Part shown: positions 1 through 11,261 of the stretch, in pieces
How the letters are laid out: each line of letters opens with the position of its first letter
Position numbering within the stretch: the first letter of the stretch is position 1
NCBI RefSeq assembly: GCF_050436995.1
Contig: NC_134757.1
Coordinates: forward strand, 11,048,501-11,112,500
From: Anticarsia gemmatalis
Lineage: Eukaryota; Arthropoda; Insecta; Lepidoptera; Erebidae
Direction: 5' to 3'
DNA length: 64,000 bases
Notes under the pieces: generated by a model
The model's input: only the letters and a program-made list of their open reading frames with translations
The model's database searches: none
Told to the model about the DNA's origin: nothing
Translations under genes and position numbers: made by a program

Positions 1-1200
1 AGTGTTTCCTTACTGTAATCACTGGCATCTTACGTTTTTGTATTTTCGTTGCTCGAAATTAAATGTAGGTAGGTTTTGTTTTCGTGTATATTTTTGTAAA
101 ATGTTAATATTTGTATGTTTGTATGCACGGCGTCGGTGTTCGAAGTAGCAGTGTTAACTGTAAGATACGAGAGAGGATTTGAATTTCGATAGGAGGGAAA
201 AAACAACTCGTGAAATTCAGGTTAGGATTTCCCGGCAGAAGCTTTTGCTGTCCTTAAACTTCTATGCAGAGTTGTATACATACTTGTATTGCAAGTAATT
301 GTAAAAAATGGCATTCTAATGCTTCGAAATTCTCAGTAGCAACTTAGTAAAGAAAATAACCATATTTTTTACTTTTTGTTACAAGACACTGCTAAATTTA
401 CCAGACTGAGCGTGAGTGGATTTAAAATGCCTTTAGATCAATAATTTAAAACTGCTGTCTTATCCAAAAAGATCGCATTCTATGACGAAAAAGATCAAGA
501 TTTAAAACGCCAATCGTCTGTTTATCTGTTCAAAAGGAAATGACACAGTGTAACAAATATTGCAGTGGCGCAACGCCAAGTGTGTGTCGCTGACTCACTG
601 CAGTTCCACTTATCTGTGCTGTCCACTTATCTTGAACGACACTAGTCTATATTGATAAGGGGAATGGCTATTTTTATGGACAGATTTATGTGACTGCACG
701 TCTGAAAATGTTTGGTGACGCAATAGCTAACAAAAGAATGTGTAGATGTGTTTTGTTTTATTTCTTGAAATAGTAGGTTGCTTTGTTCCCGTTGCCTAGT
801 CATCGAAAAGAACCTGTCAAATATAGGTGAATATGGCTAGATGCTATTCAAACGAATATTTTCGGATTTTCAGTCCATTGAAATTGATATACCGTTACAT
901 AACTTTGATTGAAAGTTTTTTCACCGTGCTATAAGATGTTTGACTTACTCTACATTAATACATTTTTTGGCGTTTATATTGTTAAGATTATTTCTGATTT
1001 ATTAGTGAAATACTTAATCAAATCTGACGATATTAATACGATCTTTCGCTTTGTATTTCTTGAAAAAATATGTGTTTGTATTTCAAAATTGGAGATAGCT
1101 CATAATCTTTCGATCTCTCGCTGTCTATTTGAAAAATATCCAAATAGGGAAATTTGGCATGACAAAGCTGTAATCTTCTATCAAAGTTTTGAATAAAAAT
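1..1200. other. Unassigned AT-rich non-coding DNA
   Basis: No recognisable gene or repeat was found. Overlapping short ORFs on both strands near 909-1281 encode low-complexity, unrecognisable peptides and look like chance openings in AT-rich sequence. Confidence 0.5.
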
Positions 1201-1244
1201 CTTCAACAGAGTTGCATGTGATAACTTTTGTTGTGTATGATTAG

Positions 1245-1356
1245 TATATAATAGGATACGGGAGATAACGCCAACACGCATTTTATCTTGAAATGCCTAA
1301 TGTTTTGGCGCAGGTTGCACGCGCTGCGGTCACAGGCTTACGTATCCTATTATATA
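1245..1356 (-). repeat. Interspersed repeat copy with 16-bp inverted ends
   Basis: The core, containing GCGCAGGTTGCAC and AAATGCCTAATGTTTTGGC, recurs at 12534-12658, 19872-19948 and 25072-25249. This copy alone is bounded by perfect 16-bp inverted ends: TATATAATAGGATACG at 1245-1260 and its complement at 1341-1356. The 8-mer AGAGTTGC occurs just outside each end (1208-1215 and 1359-1366), but not directly adjacent. It may be a small TIR element or a retroelement fragment whose ends are inverted by chance. Confidence 0.55.
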
Positions 1357-1766
1357 TTAGAGTTGCTAGCAAATAACGATAATTCCACCATAGATTTACA
1401 TTTTTCCAACCTATTCACAGTCTTAGCTGAATTCAATTCACACCAGATTTTTCAATCAATACTTTAAACAACCAATACTGCAAATAAAGGCAGGTAATAA
1501 ACAAAGTGTCCATGACATTTGCATTGAATACGTGCTCGAGTACGTTTGTTCGGTGTCTCGCGGATAGATACGTCGACTTTTGTTACAGCTATCTTCAAAC
1601 TCATAGCCTAGGGCTATTAGAACAGCGATTTGGGACGTAAATATTTATTTAGAATCTTTCGTGATTGCTTTTTTGAGATTAGAAGTGAAGGCATGTGAGG
1701 TTCGAATAAGACGACTTTGAAAATAGGGCAAGGAAAAGAAAGAGAGTAAGGAACGCTAGCCACCAC

Positions 1767-1806
1767 TGTAAATGGCCAAAATAGACAGAGAGAGAGAGTG
1801 AGAGAA
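1767..1806. repeat. Interrupted (AG)n microsatellite
   Basis: A purine-rich stretch of GAGAGA repeats with two interruptions. No coding role is seen. Confidence 0.6.
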
Positions 1807-1849
1807 ATAGTTATAGTGAGATGACATTGCCTCAACTGACTCTGTAGCA

Positions 1850-2035
1850 CGGTCTGTAGTGTAGCCTAGTATTGACCTCGGTTCGGATAAAGTATATATT
1901 AGAATACTTCTTAATAGTAGTCCTCAGTTTGGTAACGCGCCCGGCAAATGGCAATAGGCTCACCTCCTACTTGCACAGGACTAACATTCTCAACGGCGAG
2001 ACGTGGACGTATTTTTTACACCTTTGCCTATAACA
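1850..2035 (+). repeat. tRNA-related SINE-like repeat, family A, copy 1
   Basis: It shares an ordered set of blocks with 4110-4325: a degenerate head with a GGTTCGG-like B box, TATATTAGAAT, then GGTAACGCGCCCGG, GGCTCACCTCCTA, GGGACTAACAT-like and GTGGACGTATTTT..ACACCTTTGCC. Its 3' half is shared with 42810-42911. The two full copies are diverged, so the insertions are old. Assignment to a SINE rests on the head's resemblance to a tRNA promoter and is inference. Confidence 0.55.
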
Positions 2036-2394
2036 TCGGGAATGACAGGAGAGATACTATGAATAAATGAGCAAATAACATGTTGGTCAAGTGTAACTGG
2101 ACGTCAAATAAACTTCCGATTGATAACCAAACAAGACACTGCAATTTATGCTTAACAAAAGAACAAATTGGACAGCTATAATTCAATATCCGGCACCACA
2201 AACCTTCAAAAATCTTCAACTTTTATATTTGCATTGCTTTCCCTTTGACCTAAATATTACAATTGAACCGGGCTCAATCTAAAGAAGGGTTTTGTTCTCA
2301 ACATAATAATTTGAGAGACAAAGGTCTTTTTTGAAGTAGTTGTCAGTTGCACGCCGCGGCTTGTGAAAGGAAAGAAAAATAGAAGTTACTTAAA

Positions 2395-2484
2395 ATGAGT
2401 GATATTAAAAATAATATTTTGGTAGCAGAGTTAATTAGATGGACAGCTGTTTATAATGTTCTTAAGTCTTTCGAAATAGAATAA
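2395..2484 (+). other. Short ORF with upstream CpG patch, unrecognised
   Basis: A 29-codon ORF (ATG AGT GAT ... GAA TAA) follows a small CpG-rich patch (CACGCCGCGGC at 2350-2360) and a purine-rich leader. The peptide (MSDIKNNILVAELIRWTAVY...) is not recognised. There is no splice signal and no homologous partner in the window. It is most likely a chance ORF and is recorded only because the preceding sequence is promoter-like. Confidence 0.15.
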
Positions 2485-2700
2485 TGACAAGCGGAAGCAA
2501 CGGTGATGAATGAGGCACAACTTTTAAAAGCATTTGAATATGGTATTATCACGGTCACATATTGTTAAGCTTCGAAACTTTTGAAAAAACTTTTATTTAT
2601 TCAAAATGTTACTTAAACCTATCGTCATTTATTATTTACAAAAGCACCCCGCTTAGTTACTTGAAAGCCGCTCTTTGATACACAAAATAACTTTACACTT

Positions 2701-2756
2701 ATGTCACGCACTCGTTACGCAGACGTCACGCACACGCCACGCTCACGCCACGCAAC
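2701..2756. repeat. Degenerate tandem ACGC-rich repeat
   Basis: GTCACGCAC, GTTACGCAG, GTCACGCAC, GCCACGCTC and GCCACGCAAC follow one another with a period of roughly 9-12 bases. This is a CpG-rich island in an AT-rich context. Confidence 0.55.
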
Positions 2757-3864
2757 CGCATGTATCTGTTCCCCACAACCGTTATTAATACCAAACAAAA
2801 CAATAGTCCAATTTCCGCTGTTCTCATACCCCAACATACACCCGCTCAGAAAAATACGATGTTCTTCAGGCATTTTCAGCTGAATTTCAGTATTTGAATG
2901 CAACCCGTAGCTGTTATTATACGCTGATATTCCCGTACAACGTTCCAGTATTATCTGTTATGTTATTTTCGTACTGTTTATTTTCTCTTCAAGAAATATT
3001 GTGAAATGGTTTGTTTTCTGCTGAGGTATTTTTGTTGGTTGTCTGTGATTTGAGATTATTTTCAGGTACTTGTGTTATGATGACAAAGGTGGTATTGTAA
3101 TTTTATCACTAATTTGTGTCTTAAAGAATAAGCGAACTTAAATTGACACTCAGGCAAGATTTTATGTCTTTACTTTTTATTTGCTTTTTATCTAGTAATT
3201 TATAAAACTATAATAAATTGTTAATAACTCACAATAAAAAAAACTTTGCATTATTATCTGGGTGAAAAAGATGCAACACCCTTTGTTAATGAATGCTTTA
3301 TTATCACTACTACATTTTACTTATTAACGTAAACAATAATAAACCCATAAAAACCGGTTGTCATTAACCACAATTTTAAAAACAACTGGCAGATAGCTTC
3401 AAACTCTGGTAACACAATTTCTACCTCCAACTTCCAAACACCTTGAAACACGAAACTAAAACAAAAATGTCCAATCAGTCCATTCGAAATATCGAACAAA
3501 GCGTTCTTCGAACCGTTATTCATTTAAGATAAAAGATCAGAATCTATTCCCCTCGCACTGTGACCTAGAAAAGAAGAATTCTGCATTTTTTTACATTCTC
3601 TACCGTTATTGCACTCATTAGACTACGGTCGGAGTTTTGTATTCAACAGCTATAGTATGTTAGTTCTTAATGCGATGCGTGATTCTTTTATTAAAAGCGT
3701 CTGCTCTGCTTTTAATTATCATTAGTGTGGTGGAATTTGCGTTTAGGAATTAGACTGTTGAGATCTCGTGTTGAGAGTAGAAATATAATTTGTACGCAAT
3801 GAAAAAAATTATACGAATATACGTCATAATAATATATGTGGCACTCAATTTTAATCTCGTGGCT

Positions 3865-3925
3865 AAGTATCACTGAGGTAAAGCTACGCCTGCCATGGTG
3901 GTTCTGTGGATGGATGACCATATTA
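3865..3925 (+). repeat. Degenerate 5S rRNA-derived SINE fragment
   Basis: TATCACTGAGGTAAAGC followed by GTGGATGGATGACCATATT matches the order and spacing of the internal control region of 5S-derived repeats (CTGAAGTTAAGC ... TTGGATGGGTGACC), which are better preserved at 32585-32905 and 28727-29090. Only the 5S-like part is visible. Confidence 0.55.
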
Positions 3926-4109
3926 AGCATATCAATTTCCTTTTAAAAACAATGTATAGATTATACACGAGTTAAAGGTCAATCGAAACCTTATTTTCCT
4001 TTATAGTAAAAAGTAATTAATCACGAATAAAAGCTAATAAAAGCAATTAGAGCAAAATAAACAAATACATATTTATTTTTCCTTAATTTGATGGCTAATT
4101 CGTTATAGA

Positions 4110-4325
4110 CTGCCTCTGTGCGGTCGATAGTGTATGTGACAGTAGATCAGGAGATCGTGGGTTCAATACTATTTGATCTTTTTTAACTTATATATTAGAA
4201 TTTTCTCAATAGAAACGCGGAATTTGGTAGCGTGCCCGGTGAATTACATTAGGCTTGCCCCCCATTACATGGGACTAACATCGTTAGAAGCGAAACGTGG
4301 GTGTATTTTATACACCTTTGCTTAC
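4110..4325 (+). repeat. tRNA-related SINE-like repeat, family A, copy 2
   Basis: It begins with TGCCTCTGTGCGGTCGATAG, has a B-box-like GTGGGTTCAAT, and runs through GGTAGCGTGCCCGG, TTAGGCTTGCCCCC and CATGGGACTAACAT to GTGGGTGTATTTTATACACC. The block order is the same as at 1850-2035. Confidence 0.6.
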
Positions 4326-4329
4326 ACTC

Positions 4330-6112
4330 ATTATATTATTCTTGTTTTAAATTTTCTTTATTAACCATTTGAATATCCAGTAACAGTAATACCAGAAAAT
4401 AAAACAAAGAAATTAAATAAAGACTTTCCTTTATCATAAAACAAACTGCCAGTTATAAAGTTCCAATTTCAAATATACAGTCTTAAAGCCAGTAGCAAAT
4501 ACATCATGTTGTTTTTTATTTTTTCTATGATACAGTATGAGGTAGTATGATATAGTGGCTTCGTTGCAATTAAAAGTAAAAATATTGCAGCCTCTTTTTA
4601 CATAATGATAGCGAACTGAAACAGATCGTTATGGACAGTAATGGGAGTGATTAAAATTTAATTTGAGACAAACTTGGCTATGTAAGTTGCAGCTGAGATT
4701 TGAGTTGTGACGTCATTATATTTTTGTGGGAGTGGAGATTTTTGTGATATAATTGTTAAAATTTATAAGAATTTTAAATTGATGTCATTTTAATTTTGTT
4801 TAATTTAGCTGGTTGAATTTTTCAAATATTTTTTTCTCCCCTGGTAACAGTATTTAAATATTTTTATGGATATATTTAATAATAAAAAGAATGTGAAACG
4901 TCTGCTGTCTTTAAAACCACTTTTCATATCCTTTTCCACCTTGATATTCAAGCTAATCCTTTAATACGGGCCGGTATCAGCCACAATAATACCTACTTAT
5001 AAACAAAAAAAAAACATAATACTAAAGCAAAAACACTACAACAAAACAAATAGCTTAATTAAATACGCGTATCTAACACACCTTTCAAGAGAGAGGTTTT
5101 TTTAAGAGCACATTTACATATAAATAACAAAATGTATCGATTCCCTCCCCGCTTCTGTTTGTAATCAGGTTCAAGGACACTACGGTGATAAATATTCGTC
5201 CTGTGTTTCAGGGTTAATGAACTCCTGATGGGTATTTGCTTTTTTTTTTAAGATGGAGGATCGTTGTCTCCTTGTTGCAATTTTTTTCTTATGTAAATTG
5301 GAATGAAACGTCTGAAGATAGGATTGATGATTATCTTTGTATATACTTTTGATTCCAAGTAAGCAAAAGGTTCTATTGAATCGAATTCTAGTGCTTTATG
5401 GCAGTGCTTAAAAATAAAGTGAATGTTGATTCAAACACCAAAGGGATTGTAAAACGGCTGTAGCACGTAACCAAATAGAGAATTAACCCCGGATTCTGCA
5501 AACTGCATTGCAGGTACAAAAAAAAAGTTTAAAATTAGTAAAATTATAAATAACACTCACTCAACCTTCTAATCTATCACCGTTATCATTGCTAAACATT
5601 ATTTAACCATTTTAAATAATGGTTCTACTATAGGTACTATACTTCTAAAATATCATAACCAAAAGTTTTACCTGTATACAGTGCGACAAACATCATATTC
5701 CTATAGTTCAAAGCTCAAAGGGTTAAAAATCACAACCACTAACCCACAGATATTTAAAAATAATTCACAACAGGCACAATACATAAATGTATGGAAATAT
5801 GTATGTATGTATGTATGTATATACTCGCGGGCGGTCGAACGGGAAGTTTCCACCCTAATTCCTTCCTGCCAGTTTGAAGAGATACTCTTTATTCGTATAG
5901 CAAAGCTTGTATTAAAATTTTGTTATGTGAACTTTTATGGGTATAGATTTTTTAATGTTGATAATGTGTTTGGTATTTGATCTTATGCTCTCAAATTACG
6001 CTCTTAGAGCCAAATATTCTTGACCATAAAATATGGCTGATGCTTAATCATTTTATTTTAATTAAATGATTTAACCAAAATGTTATATACTTAAATAAAT
6101 GCAAAATTTACT
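4330..6112. other. Unassigned AT-rich DNA with a (GTAT)n tract
   Basis: No gene was recognised. A (GTAT)n microsatellite lies at about 5801-5822. The ORF at 5681-5980 runs across this microsatellite and has no recognisable domain. Confidence 0.5.
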
Positions 6113-6378
6113 AATAGGGAACATGCAATATTTTTAGTTTTGATTTCATTTTAAAGAATTCTATGTAAAATAGGTCATAACCATATTAAAAAATTAAAAC
6201 AATCTAATTTATCGTAAAAAATGCGGTTTTAAACGGATCGTTTAAATTTTCGCGTCAAAACAGACCTACACTCACGATGACGTCACTCCTGTCTGTCACT
6301 GGTCGTGCTTGCCTTCGTCGGTTATCATAAATTGCAAATTTTCTCGACTTTCTACTTATTTTTTTGTAATAATTTAAA

Positions 6379-6846
6379 ATGGAGTATCCATCAACATCAG
6401 GTGATCACAATAATACCCATAAAATTCCGATAAAAAGTCGTGCTGACTCATGTTTTGTGCCAATGTGTCCAACTACTTCAACAAAGTTTCCAAATAAATT
6501 TTTTGACTGGACCTTCTGACCCAAAACTGAGAAGAAAGTGGTTTCAAGCTGCAAAGAGGAATGACTATTATTCTCCAAAGACTATTATTCGTTGCTGTGG
6601 AGACCACTTTGACGTAAGTTGGCGAATACTTGTTATTATTGCTGGTACTGTACCTAAGTATTTACAAAACTTCTCAATAATATATTTTTAATTTGACAGT
6701 TGGAGAACGACGTCGAAAATTGGATGAAGTTTAAAATGCTTGGGGGGAAACTTTATCTGAAAAAGGATGTGGTACCTCATATTTTTGAATGCCAAAATAG
6801 AATGAACCGATTGCGTTATCGCCGTAAGATTCTCTCGTTGAGCTAA
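6379..6846 (+). pseudogene. THAP-domain protein gene, two exons, frameshifted
   Basis: THAP domains are C2CH zinc fingers that bind DNA. Exon 1 (6379-6613) starts at an ATG after AATTTAAA and gives SCFVPMCPTTSTKFPNKFF. It then changes frame by one base near a run of T at about 6501-6506 and continues PSDPKLRRKWFQAAKR and CCGDHFD. A consensus donor, GTAAGT, follows at 6614. The 86-bp intron (6614-6699) ends TTTGACAG. Exon 2 (6700-6846) reads LENDVENWMKFKM, then KKDVVPHIFECQ, to TAA at 6844. The finger ligands C-x4-C and C-x2-H, the conserved W, and a VVPHIF match to the AVPTIF box are all present. AATAAA sits 30 bases past the stop (6876-6881). The undamaged protein would be about 127 residues, little more than the finger. 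It may be an accessory DNA-binding protein of the surrounding element or a captured host exon pair. Confidence 0.75.
6614..6699 (+). other. Intron of the THAP gene
   Basis: The intron begins GTAAGT and ends ACAG, with a T/A-rich 3' portion. Removing it joins the finger's CxxH (HFD) directly to LEND and the VVPHIF box in the correct phase, which is strong internal evidence that it was once spliced. Confidence 0.7.
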
Positions 6847-7319
6847 AATATAACTGCTATGTTTAGAAATCGCTGAATAAAATGCAAACAAAGTTTAAAA
6901 ACTATGATTCATGCATACCGTAGTAATTTAGTCCCCTTCATTTCTACATTTGAAAACTCTGGACTCACGACAAAAAAAGTTACTACCATGTCGACACTAA
7001 CTTTTGGTAAATTCCTGGAGTCTGCTTTGATAAACCCAACTTCCATTTTTATTAAAAACGTAAATAATATTCACTGCTAATAATCAATTTCACACGCAAA
7101 GTTAACCTCTCAAAAGTTGACATAGCAGGAGTGACGTCACTGAACGCTGATTGGTGTTTTGAAATGCGTTTCGTTTTACGTAATTTTAATTCGTAATTAT
7201 TGTTAAAAATCAACATAATTTAAAATAAAAATGTTGAAGTAGTCCTTCTTTTATATTTTTTTAACATTTTAATCATAAAATTTTCATAAATATCGTATTT
7301 GCATGTTCCCTATTGTATA

Positions 7320-9550
7320 AAAAATACCATCTGTTATATAACAAAACATGCCTGGTTTCATCACAATATTTTCTTCACATAAGTACTTTCGTCTCTCGCT
7401 CACAAAACCGTGTCGTACCTTTTCTATTATATTTCATTGTGAGTCGTTATCGTGACAGCTTTATTACCTAAAATGAATTCAGTATGTAAATATCTGTGAT
7501 TGTCTTCCGTTGTTTTGTTTTATTTGCTGTCTCACTCTTTCAATTTGGTTGGAAAAAGATAGAATGCTATATAGATAAGAAGTATGTTCTTGTAGTGTGA
7601 ATGTTCCTTAGATTTATTGGTGTTTTGTTATAAATAAAAGTATAACTTATTTGGGTCAATTCAACATTAATATTAGTTTTAAATCCTTAGACTAAATCAA
7701 TTTTAATAACAGTGAGAGTCTCGCCAATTTTAGGGCCCGATTGACGTGGGTTTGATTCCCACCAGAAACATTCTTCACTTTTGTTCTGGCAAAAGAATAA
7801 AAGCGATTAAATTACATGTTTTTTAAAAAAGCACTTTTTCCCATCAAAACAATTCACTAACTAAAAAAATTTTAAATCGCAATATCAATCACGAAATGTT
7901 TGCCGAAACATTTCAGTTCTCAACAAAACAAAATTGCGGTTGAATTGTTTTATCAAAAACATTTGCTAATCAACATTTCCTGTTAGTAACATTCATTGCG
8001 GTCATTTTAGGTATATGATTGTGTGGCAAACAATAAAATTTAGAACATTTCAACAATATAATAACGTTTTGTGATAATTGTCAAAGCTGTATTAATTAAT
8101 GTGATTATATTATTCTCGTAAATATTACATTAATTGTAGTATTTTGAAAGTAAAATTAGGTTATGTTGGTTTGTTTTTTGAATTGTTGACCCACTTTCCT
8201 ATGATGGAATGTGAATTGTGTTATATTTCATTTACGGCTGTTTTTGGTTAAATCAAAGATCGAATATTATTTTTCTATATTTCTTTTGTTTTGTTGACGT
8301 AGAAGTAGAGTTTCGTCAAAAATCGAAAAATATATTTGTAGTTTTTTGATTGATTAAAATACTCACTGTTTAAACATATTTCCAGAGACTTGTAAATAAT
8401 ACTATTGTAAAACAGTAAATAGATAATTAAACACTGTATAACGTAAAAAAATATCCTGAAATTCTTAGAGATGACCGTAAATATTTATTTATGGATTGTA
8501 AAAACACTAATATAAATAACAATACACTAAAAATCTTTACTAAATTTTACTTTAATAAGGTAGCAAAATAATTCTATCGAAACACATTAAACCTATGATA
8601 CACATACTAACACCCGCAAGCATATTCTAGTTGCAGTAATAATATGATAGTGTGCACACAGCTTTATTGGCCGGACGTTACAAGCGCTTAGTTTAATTAC
8701 GCAGCTGTGACGTCACTGGCAGGTAATCTTAGCCTGTCTGTACTAGGCCTATAACTGACGGATTGACGATGGAATTTTGTGTATTTAAACTATGTAGGAT
8801 ATTAGATGTGTGAATATTTGAGTGAAGAGCATGAGTATCTGTTCTAATAGTTGCTAATTTAATAATAATTTTGCCTGGTTGTTAATTTATCTTTATTATA
8901 TGTATGTATGTATTAGGAAGTATATAAGTATGTTTATCAATTTCTTGGTAAACATAGAGCAAGTTTTGCTTAGTCTGGGATCAAATGACCATGTGGTCGT
9001 TGTCCAATTATATTAACGATATTATTTTGTTAAAGGTGGTTAAATAATATAAAATAAAATGATGTTCAGTATATTTAACCAGAATTGATGAAGAAAATAA
9101 GTCACAAAGAAAACTTTTTCCTTTTTCTGGGCCACGCATAATACAAATTAAGATTCTAAAAGGCAGTTTACATACTACCAATACACAATTTTATTTATAG
9201 ACCAGTTATAATCTCGCTATACGACTATAGTATACGGTAAAATGAGATACTACATTACACTGTTATCTGCACAACCCATCTCAACTAAAAAGGATGTAGG
9301 GATACGGGCAGGCTATTGATAATAATGACGTCATTCCACAACACTCGCGATAACGGTGCTGAAATTGAAACTGGTTATTTTACTATATTTTATATGGTGG
9401 TATAGATTTTTAATTATATTTTTTTTCGAAAATAGTATTATTAAAAATAAATAAAAAAATACAAAATGTGTTTGAAAAACTTTACATATATTATAGTTAA
9501 CGTCTATTTTAAGTGTATTTTGTTCAAGTCACTAAATTTTAGTATTTATA
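7320..9550. other. Unassigned AT-rich DNA
   Basis: No gene was recognised. A tRNA-like B-box segment (GGGTTTGATTCCC at 7748-7760) hints at an eroded SINE. A (GTAT)n tract lies near 8901-8914. Small GC-richer patches occur at 8660-8780 and 9290-9360, both containing GACGTCA, without further interpretation. Confidence 0.4.
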
Positions 9551-9551
9551 A

Positions 9552-9977
9552 TTTCAGGAAAGGACTTGCCCAGCACTGTAACAGGAATGGGTAAGTTTTA
9601 TTTTTAAAAGATATACTCCGATCATATCTGCGTTGTCTTGAAAAACAATCAGGTGCGAAGTACTCGTAACCGGCGGTCCTGTATGACAAGATGTGTGAAT
9701 GTGAATGAGGCAACGTAAGTGTGTAAGGATCATATCTAGTGGTGTTCTTAAGTCCGTTATTTTATTTGGTTGATGCATGAAATTGCATCCTCTACGCCCG
9801 GGGAGCGCAGAGGTATGTGGGGCTCTCCCAACCAGAAGGGCTAGGCCTACCCACTAAACCACCAAGGTGTTGCCTCCTTCGCCGCATAGTGCCGAGTTCG
9901 CAGGAACTATGTTCTTTAGTCCCCGCCTATCACTATGGGAAAGAGGTGAGATATTATTTTTGTATGTATGTTTTTAG
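9552..9977 (+). mobile_element. LINE 3' end fragment with (GTAT)n tail
   Basis: The segment is GC-richer than its surroundings (GGGGCTCTCCCAACCAG, CACTAAACCACCAAGG, TTGCCTCCTTCGCCGC) and ends in a TGTATGTATG tail. I recognise it as a recurrent lepidopteran retroelement 3' region: a diverged coding part around AATCAGGTGCGAAGTACTCG, then a 3' UTR. No open reverse transcriptase frame survives. The clade is not assignable here. Confidence 0.45.
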
Positions 9978-10109
9978 CATCGAAAGCTCGCTAGCTAGTA
10001 GAACTGAATAAAGAGCATTGCGCTCCAGTAAGTCAAGGCAAAGAAAACAAGTTTATTGCCGGACACATAACATCTCGCGCAAAACTTATACGTTTTCTAT
10101 GAAAAAGAA

Positions 10110-10295
10110 TATTATTATCCAAACTATGTTCTGTTATTTTAAATAAATACTAAATAAATCACACACGACCACCAGTCCCTGAACTAATAATTGTGCTCAT
10201 CATACAAATATTTGTCCCGGGTAGGATTCGAACCCACCACACGCAGCGCTACGGTTAATGCGGCGAGGTGACCACTATAACCACTACGCCAAACG
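10110..10295 (-). repeat. tRNA-derived SINE (B copy 1)
   Basis: On the minus strand it starts GGCGTAGTGGTTA (A-box region) and has the B box GGTTCGAATCC, then a tRNA-unrelated body through ATGATGAGCAC. A second, shorter copy lies at 34383-34470. It lacks a foldable full cloverleaf and acceptor, so it is a SINE rather than a tRNA gene. Confidence 0.65.
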
Positions 10296-10599
10296 TTAAT
10301 TTATGTTGTAGTTATTAAGTTACTAAGGTCTAATAAGAAATGTATTTCTTATTACGCACAAAGCTCATAAAACAGTATAAAAATTCAAAACAAGGTCCCG
10401 GACCCACTGAATGTACGAAACAAAAAATTTGAATTGCAAAAACCTTTCCGGTCGAGGGCCGCTTGTTACTATAAATCTTCTTATCATCGAGTTGTACTAC
10501 AGATAGGTATTCTGGGGCGAACTTTTAATAGAATAATGTATGAATAATGTGACATTTAGCTGCTGTGTACCCGAATTTATTTGAAGTAGGTGTTTTTAT

Positions 10600-10840
10600 T
10601 TTGGTTTGTTTCGAGCAGTGATACCGAAGTGAGATATAAATATTCACTTTTCACGTTAGTGATGCCAAAGTGACACGCTTTTCTCCTATGAAACAATGGG
10701 CGAGTTTTTTGCCATATCACCTCGGGGCAACAACGAAGAATTACATCCTTTGGCGTGCTCATGATCGAAACGTCGGGCAGCAAATAAGGTATCCTAACCT
10801 TTAAATTTTTAATCGCGTATAAGACCCGTTGCATTATAAT
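10600..10840. repeat. Probable interspersed repeat (ACGTCGGGCA family)
   Basis: GATCGAAACGTCGGGCAGCA, then TAATCGCGTATAAGACCCGT, is a word order I associate with a common lepidopteran repeat. The 85-codon ORF on the minus strand lies wholly within it and is taken as a shadow. No ends were identified. Confidence 0.35.
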
Positions 10841-10844
10841 ATTA

Positions 10845-11052
10845 TGTAGACCAATAGCAGTCTACCACACCTCAAAATCGAACCCCATACTAACGATCAA
10901 CGGTTGCATACTAGTGACTATTGGTCATAAGTCACAACTCAGACCACAGGAGCAGTCTATTTAAATTGAGAGTATATCTTTAATAATAATTTTGCTGAGA
11001 GAGAGGCCTTTGCGCAGCAATATGACGATATAGGCTCATAATAATAATAAAA
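10845..11052 (+). repeat. tRNA-derived SINE with (ATA)n tail
   Basis: The head has AGCAGTCTACCACACC and the degenerate B-box AAATCGAACCCC. The 3' part carries GAGAGGCCTTTGCGCAGCA, a diverged form of the CTTTGCCCAGCAGTGGGA 3' core shared with the other CAGCAGTGGGA repeats here. It ends in ATAATAATAATAA. Confidence 0.5.
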
Positions 11053-11107
11053 TCTTTAATTGGGAATATCGAACCTACCCCCACTTAACGCCAATAAATA
11101 AGCGCCC

Positions 11108-11261
11108 ATGACAACTATCGAGCTATTTTCCAGTACACATGCAATAAACCGCTCGTTTATATGACGACACGTCAACGTCTCGTTAAAGTGAATATCGCAT
11201 CGCGTTACGTAATGTATTTGACAAACACGAGAATATCTCATTTGATTGATTTATTTGAATA
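11108..11261. repeat. 154-bp direct repeat, left copy
   Basis: Compared by eye with 11595-11748, it is the same length with seven mismatches (147/154). It starts ATGACAACTATCGAGC and ends TTATTTGAATA. The short minus-strand ORF here has no recognisable domain. Confidence 0.9.

Larger units (their letters stand above)
6116..7311 (+). mobile_element. TIR element carrying a THAP gene (ISL2EU-like?)
   Basis: The ends are perfect 13-bp inverted repeats: AGGGAACATGCAA at 6116-6128 and its complement at 7299-7311. Each is flanked by the dinucleotide AT (6114-6115 and 7312-7313), and the palindromy extends one or two bases further. A second inverted pair, TGACGTCACTCCTG, lies about 165-180 bp inside each end (6281-6294 and inverted near 7126-7139). 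The long ends therefore look like degenerate TIRs of about 190 bp. The only gene inside is a THAP-domain pseudogene; no DDE transposase is visible. AT target duplications and THAP fingers are features I recall for ISL2EU/IS4EU transposons, but a TA-targeting element is also possible. Confidence 0.65.

Noticed and set aside
10200..10295. Possible tRNA gene on the minus strand (GGTTCGAATCC)
   Set aside because: Same SINE body as at 34383-34470; it does not end like a tRNA.
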